64,000 nt of DNA from Phaeospirillum tilakii. Its GTDB lineage: Bacteria > Pseudomonadota > Alphaproteobacteria > Rhodospirillales > Magnetospirillaceae. The notes under the pieces are model-generated. The model ran no database searches and was not told where the DNA came from. It was given only the letters and a program-made list of their open reading frames with translations. Position numbers and translations under genes: made by a program. Where the stretch lies: NCBI RefSeq assembly GCF_042683125.1, contig NZ_JBHUIY010000005.1, positions 94,735-158,734 of the forward strand, given 5' to 3'. Numbering within the stretch: the first letter of the stretch is position 1; each line of letters begins with the position of its first letter. Of the stretch, positions 61,631 through 64,000 are shown piece after piece.

Positions 61631-63491
61631 ATTCCCGCCTCACATACGCTTTCGTCCGTTACCTATGCGTTACCTGCAGCGGGGATAGAACGCGAAAGAG
61701 GCGTTAGCCCCTGGCAACAGAGGCAAAATCCCGGGCGGCGGAGGGTTGTCTCACATTCGGTTGCCCCGCTGTCCAATCCATGATTCTGTGAGGCATGGTC
61801 AAGCCGCCCTTCAATCTTGATGCGTTCCCGCCGTTCACGCTGAAGCCGCTGACGCTTGGGCTGTTGGAGGAGAATGCGCGGCTGACGTCGGAAAACGCGT
61901 CGTTGCGCGAGGAGATCGCGCGGTTGAAGGGGCTGAAGGGCAAGCCGGACATCAAGCCCCCGTCAAAGCCGTCGGGGATGGAGACGGCGACAGAGAAGCG
62001 GTCCCGGGGCGGTGAGAAGCCTCGGCGGGGTCCGAAAAAGCCGTCGGTTCCGATTGAGGACCGGGTGGTCAGCGGCGTCGACATTCCCCCCGGCTCGCGG
62101 TTCAAGGGGTACGAGGATTTCACCCTCCAGGATCTGAAGATCGAGCCTCAGGTGGTGCGCTATCGTCGCGAGCGCTGGCTGACGCCCGACGGGCGCACGG
62201 TGTTGGCCCCGTTGCCGGCCGGGGTCAGCGATCACTTTGGCCCCGAGATCAAGCGCTTCATCCTCGCCCAGTATCACCAGGGCCAGACCACGGTGCCGCG
62301 CTTGGTCGAACTATTGCAGATGCTTGGGGTCGATATTTCGAAGCGGCAGGTGGTGCGCATCCTGACCGAGGCCAACGACGCCTTCATCGCCGAGGCCCGC
62401 GACGTGCTACGCGCTGGCTTGACCCATGGCCGTTGGATTTCGGTCGATGATACCGGGGCCCGCCATCAGGGTAAGAACGGCTTTTGCACCCAGATCGGCA
62501 ACGATGCCTTCACCTTCTTCGCCACCACCGGATCGAAGAGCCGAGCCAATTTCCTCGGCCTGCTGCGCGCCGGCCACGGCGACTATGTCCTTAACGACCA
62601 AGCTTTCTCCTATCTGCGCCGCCGCCATCTGGCTGGGCCGGTCATCGCCCTGCTGGCGGCCCATCCCGCACGCCACTTCGCCGACCAGGCGGCGTGGAAC
62701 GCCCACCTCGCGGCGCTGGGCATCACCACCATGAAGGCCCACCCCAACCCGGTGGTGGTCGCCACGGAGGGCGCCTTGTGGGGCGCCATCACCGCCCATC
62801 GCTTCATCGACGGCACGGTGATCGTCTCCGACGACGCCGGCCAATTCAATGTCGGCGAGCACGCTTTGTGCTGGGTCCATGCCGAGCGGTTGGTTTACAA
62901 GCTCGACACCTTCACCGAGGCCGCTCGCAAGGCCAAGGAAATCGTCCGTGCGCTGATCTGCTGGCTTTATGCCGACCTCAAGGCCTACCGCGCCGCACCG
63001 GATCCCCACCGCAAAGCCGAACTGAAGCCCCGCTTCGACCGCCTATTCAAACGTCGTACCGGCTTTGCCTCCCTCGACCGTCTGCTCGCCCGCCTTCACG
63101 CCAACAAGGCGGAATTGCTGCGCATCCTCGACCGGCCGGAAATCCCGCTCCACACCAACGGATCGGAAAACGACATCCGCTGCCAGGTCATCCGCCGCAA
63201 GGTCAGCGGCACCACCCGCAGCGATCCTGGCCGCGATTGCCGCGACGCCTTTCTCGGTCTCGCCAAAACCTGCCGCAAGCTGGGCGTCTCGTTCTGGGAG
63301 TTCCTCGGAACCCGCCTCGGGGCCGATGTCGTCAGCCCCGTCCCCAGCCTTCCAACCCTAGTCGCCGCCCGCCTCAAACCCTGAGCGCCCGGGATTTTGC
63401 CCCTGTTGCCAGGGCTAACGCCTTTTTCGCGTTCCCGTTCCGGCACAGGTAACGCATAGGTAACGGACGAAAGCGTATGTGAGGCGGGAAT
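61631..63491 (+). mobile_element. IS66-like (ISBst12-type) insertion element with long imperfect inverted repeats
   Basis: About 1.86 kb containing one transposase gene. The ends carry long inverted repeats, left 61631-61737 and right about 63387-63491: the outer 46 bases (starting ATTCCCGCCTCACATACGC) are identical and the inner part, including GAACGCGAAA, GGCGTTAGCC, CTGGCAACAG and GCAAAATCCCGGGCG, is highly similar. IS66 ends are normally short and begin with GTAA, so this is unusual. No 8-bp target duplication could be seen. It inserts just 3' of the copper efflux operon. Confidence 0.8.
61795..63384 (+). CDS. IS66-family transposase (single-ORF type)
   Basis: 529 residues from ATG 61795. 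N-terminal coiled coil (LEENARLTSENASLREEIARLKGL), a basic zone (GGEKPRRGPKKP), zinc-finger-less linker, then the IS66 catalytic region: GRWISVDDTGARHQGKNGFC with the first Asp, IVSDDAGQFNVGEHALCWVHAERLVYKLD with the second, and IPLHTNGSENDIRCQVIRRKVSGTTRSD with the last acid. No TnpA/TnpB accessory ORFs, as in the ISBst12 group. The frame is intact; the element may still move. Ends 3-10 bases before the right inverted repeat. Confidence 0.9.
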   Translation: MVKPPFNLDAFPPFTLKPLTLGLLEENARLTSENASLREEIARLKGLKGKPDIKPPSKPSGMETATEKRSRGGEKPRRGPKKPSVPIEDRVVSGVDIPPGSRFKGYEDFTLQDLKIEPQVVRYRRERWLTPDGRTVLAPLPAGVSDHFGPEIKRFILAQYHQGQTTVPRLVELLQMLGVDISKRQVVRILTEANDAFIAEARDVLRAGLTHGRWISVDDTGARHQGKNGFCTQIGNDAFTFFATTGSKSRANFLGLLRAGHGDYVLNDQAFSYLRRRHLAGPVIALLAAHPARHFADQAAWNAHLAALGITTMKAHPNPVVVATEGALWGAITAHRFIDGTVIVSDDAGQFNVGEHALCWVHAERLVYKLDTFTEAARKAKEIVRALICWLYADLKAYRAAPDPHRKAELKPRFDRLFKRRTGFASLDRLLARLHANKAELLRILDRPEIPLHTNGSENDIRCQVIRRKVSGTTRSDPGRDCRDAFLGLAKTCRKLGVSFWEFLGTRLGADVVSPVPSLPTLVAARLKP

Positions 63492-63575
63492 AGAGCCGGC
63501 CTGGGAAATTCGGACAGGACGATAAGTGGATTTCCCGCCTGAAAGCGGCGACGATGCCGCGCAGGAGGAAGGACC

Positions 63576-64000
63576 ATGGCGAAACGTGCGCGCCGGACCC
63601 ATTCACCGGCTTTCAAGGCGAAGGTGGCCCTTGCGGCCATCAAGGGCGACAAGACGCTGGCCGAGCTGGCTCAGCAGTATGACGTGCACCCCAATCAGAT
63701 CACGATCTGGCGGGGGCAGTTGCTGGAGGGAGCGGCCGGGGTGTTCGGCGCGACATCGGGGGAGGCGTCGGGCGAAGCGCCGGTGGACCTGAAGGTTCTG
63801 CACGCCAAGATCGGGCAGTTGACGCTGGAGAACGATTTTTTATCCGGCGCGCTCAGCAAGGCCGGCCAGCTCTGCGTGACCGAGGCCCGCGCCTCGCTCG
63901 GCCGCTACTTCGACTTCTACAACGGCCACAGGCCGCATTCGAGCCATGGCGGCAGAACGCCCGACCAAGCCTACTTTGACAACCTGCCCCAGATCGAGGC
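63576..64000 (+). pseudogene. IS3-family transposase: OrfA fused to the C-terminus of OrfB by a deletion (runs off window)
   Basis: From ATG 63576 (GAGGAAGGACC upstream) the frame is open to the window end. Residues 1-~105 are OrfA: KRARRTHSPAFKAKVALAAIKGDKTLAELAQQYDVHPNQITIWRGQ and the leucine-zipper-like ending IGQLTLENDFLSGALSKAG. It then continues in frame straight into VTEARASLGRYFDFYNGHRPHSSHGGRTPDQAYF, the far C-terminus of OrfB. The about 230 intervening residues with the DDE triad are gone, so no active transposase exists. The left end may lie near 63527. Confidence 0.85.

Noticed and set aside
61621..61640. Target-site duplication of the IS66-like element
   Set aside because: The 8 bases outside each proposed end (GCGGGAGG and AGAGCCGG) are not the same; the true ends may be different or the duplication lost.

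Overview
The window is GC-rich chromosomal DNA, densely coded on both strands. The gene content points to an alphaproteobacterium of the Rhodospirillales type: adjacent hisZ and purA, a CarD regulator, malyl-CoA lyase, sCache chemoreceptors, LuxR/LuxI quorum sensing and a QueDE-RsmE block. I cannot fix the genus from sequence alone. No rRNA, tRNA or CRISPR array was recognised.

Layout. 1-5098: a truncated HAMP/PAS membrane sensor, a small unknown protein, a fused NfnAB/SudBA-type flavin/iron-sulfur oxidoreductase and a rubrerythrin-like protein. 5349-10764: two large polysaccharide-type enzymes, a sulfotransferase-repeat-glycosyltransferase fusion and a GT2 enzyme. 10878-14572: periplasmic Cu/Zn SOD, a class A beta-lactamase, then luxR, a candidate lux box, luxI and two tiny co-transcribed genes. 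15071-20628: a histidine kinase, a membrane protein, cysK, carD, a small conserved protein and queD. 20628-29965: queE, rsmE, a chemoreceptor, then tight housekeeping runs def-fmt-truA and thyA-folA, a small gene and an M24 aminopeptidase. 30132-41098: a secreted 115-residue protein, thiD, a second chemoreceptor, hisZ-purA, a membrane-anchored pseudokinase, a TauE/SafE permease, malyl-CoA lyase and ruvX.

41185-64000 is the accessory part. It begins with a decayed IS5-type fragment. A tight minus-strand operon follows (acyl-CoA ligase, methionine gamma-lyase-like PLP enzyme, crotonase, two-subunit CoA-transferase, GMC oxidoreductase) that looks like an undescribed catabolic route. Next come a PCu(A)C copper chaperone, a NitT/TauT-type ABC transporter, a membrane protein and an RHS-repeat remnant. 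A complete copper/silver efflux locus follows: a divergent two-component system, a Met/His-rich periplasmic protein and an outer membrane factor, adaptor and HME-RND pump. It is bordered on the right by an IS66-like element with unusually long inverted repeats and by an IS3-type element whose two transposase ORFs are fused by a deletion.

Three families of palindromic intergenic repeats (called A, B and C here) recur through the window. They nearly always lie directly 3' of genes, and families A and C often share the TGA stop codon with the preceding gene. They probably act as transcript 3' ends and may be REP/MITE-like.
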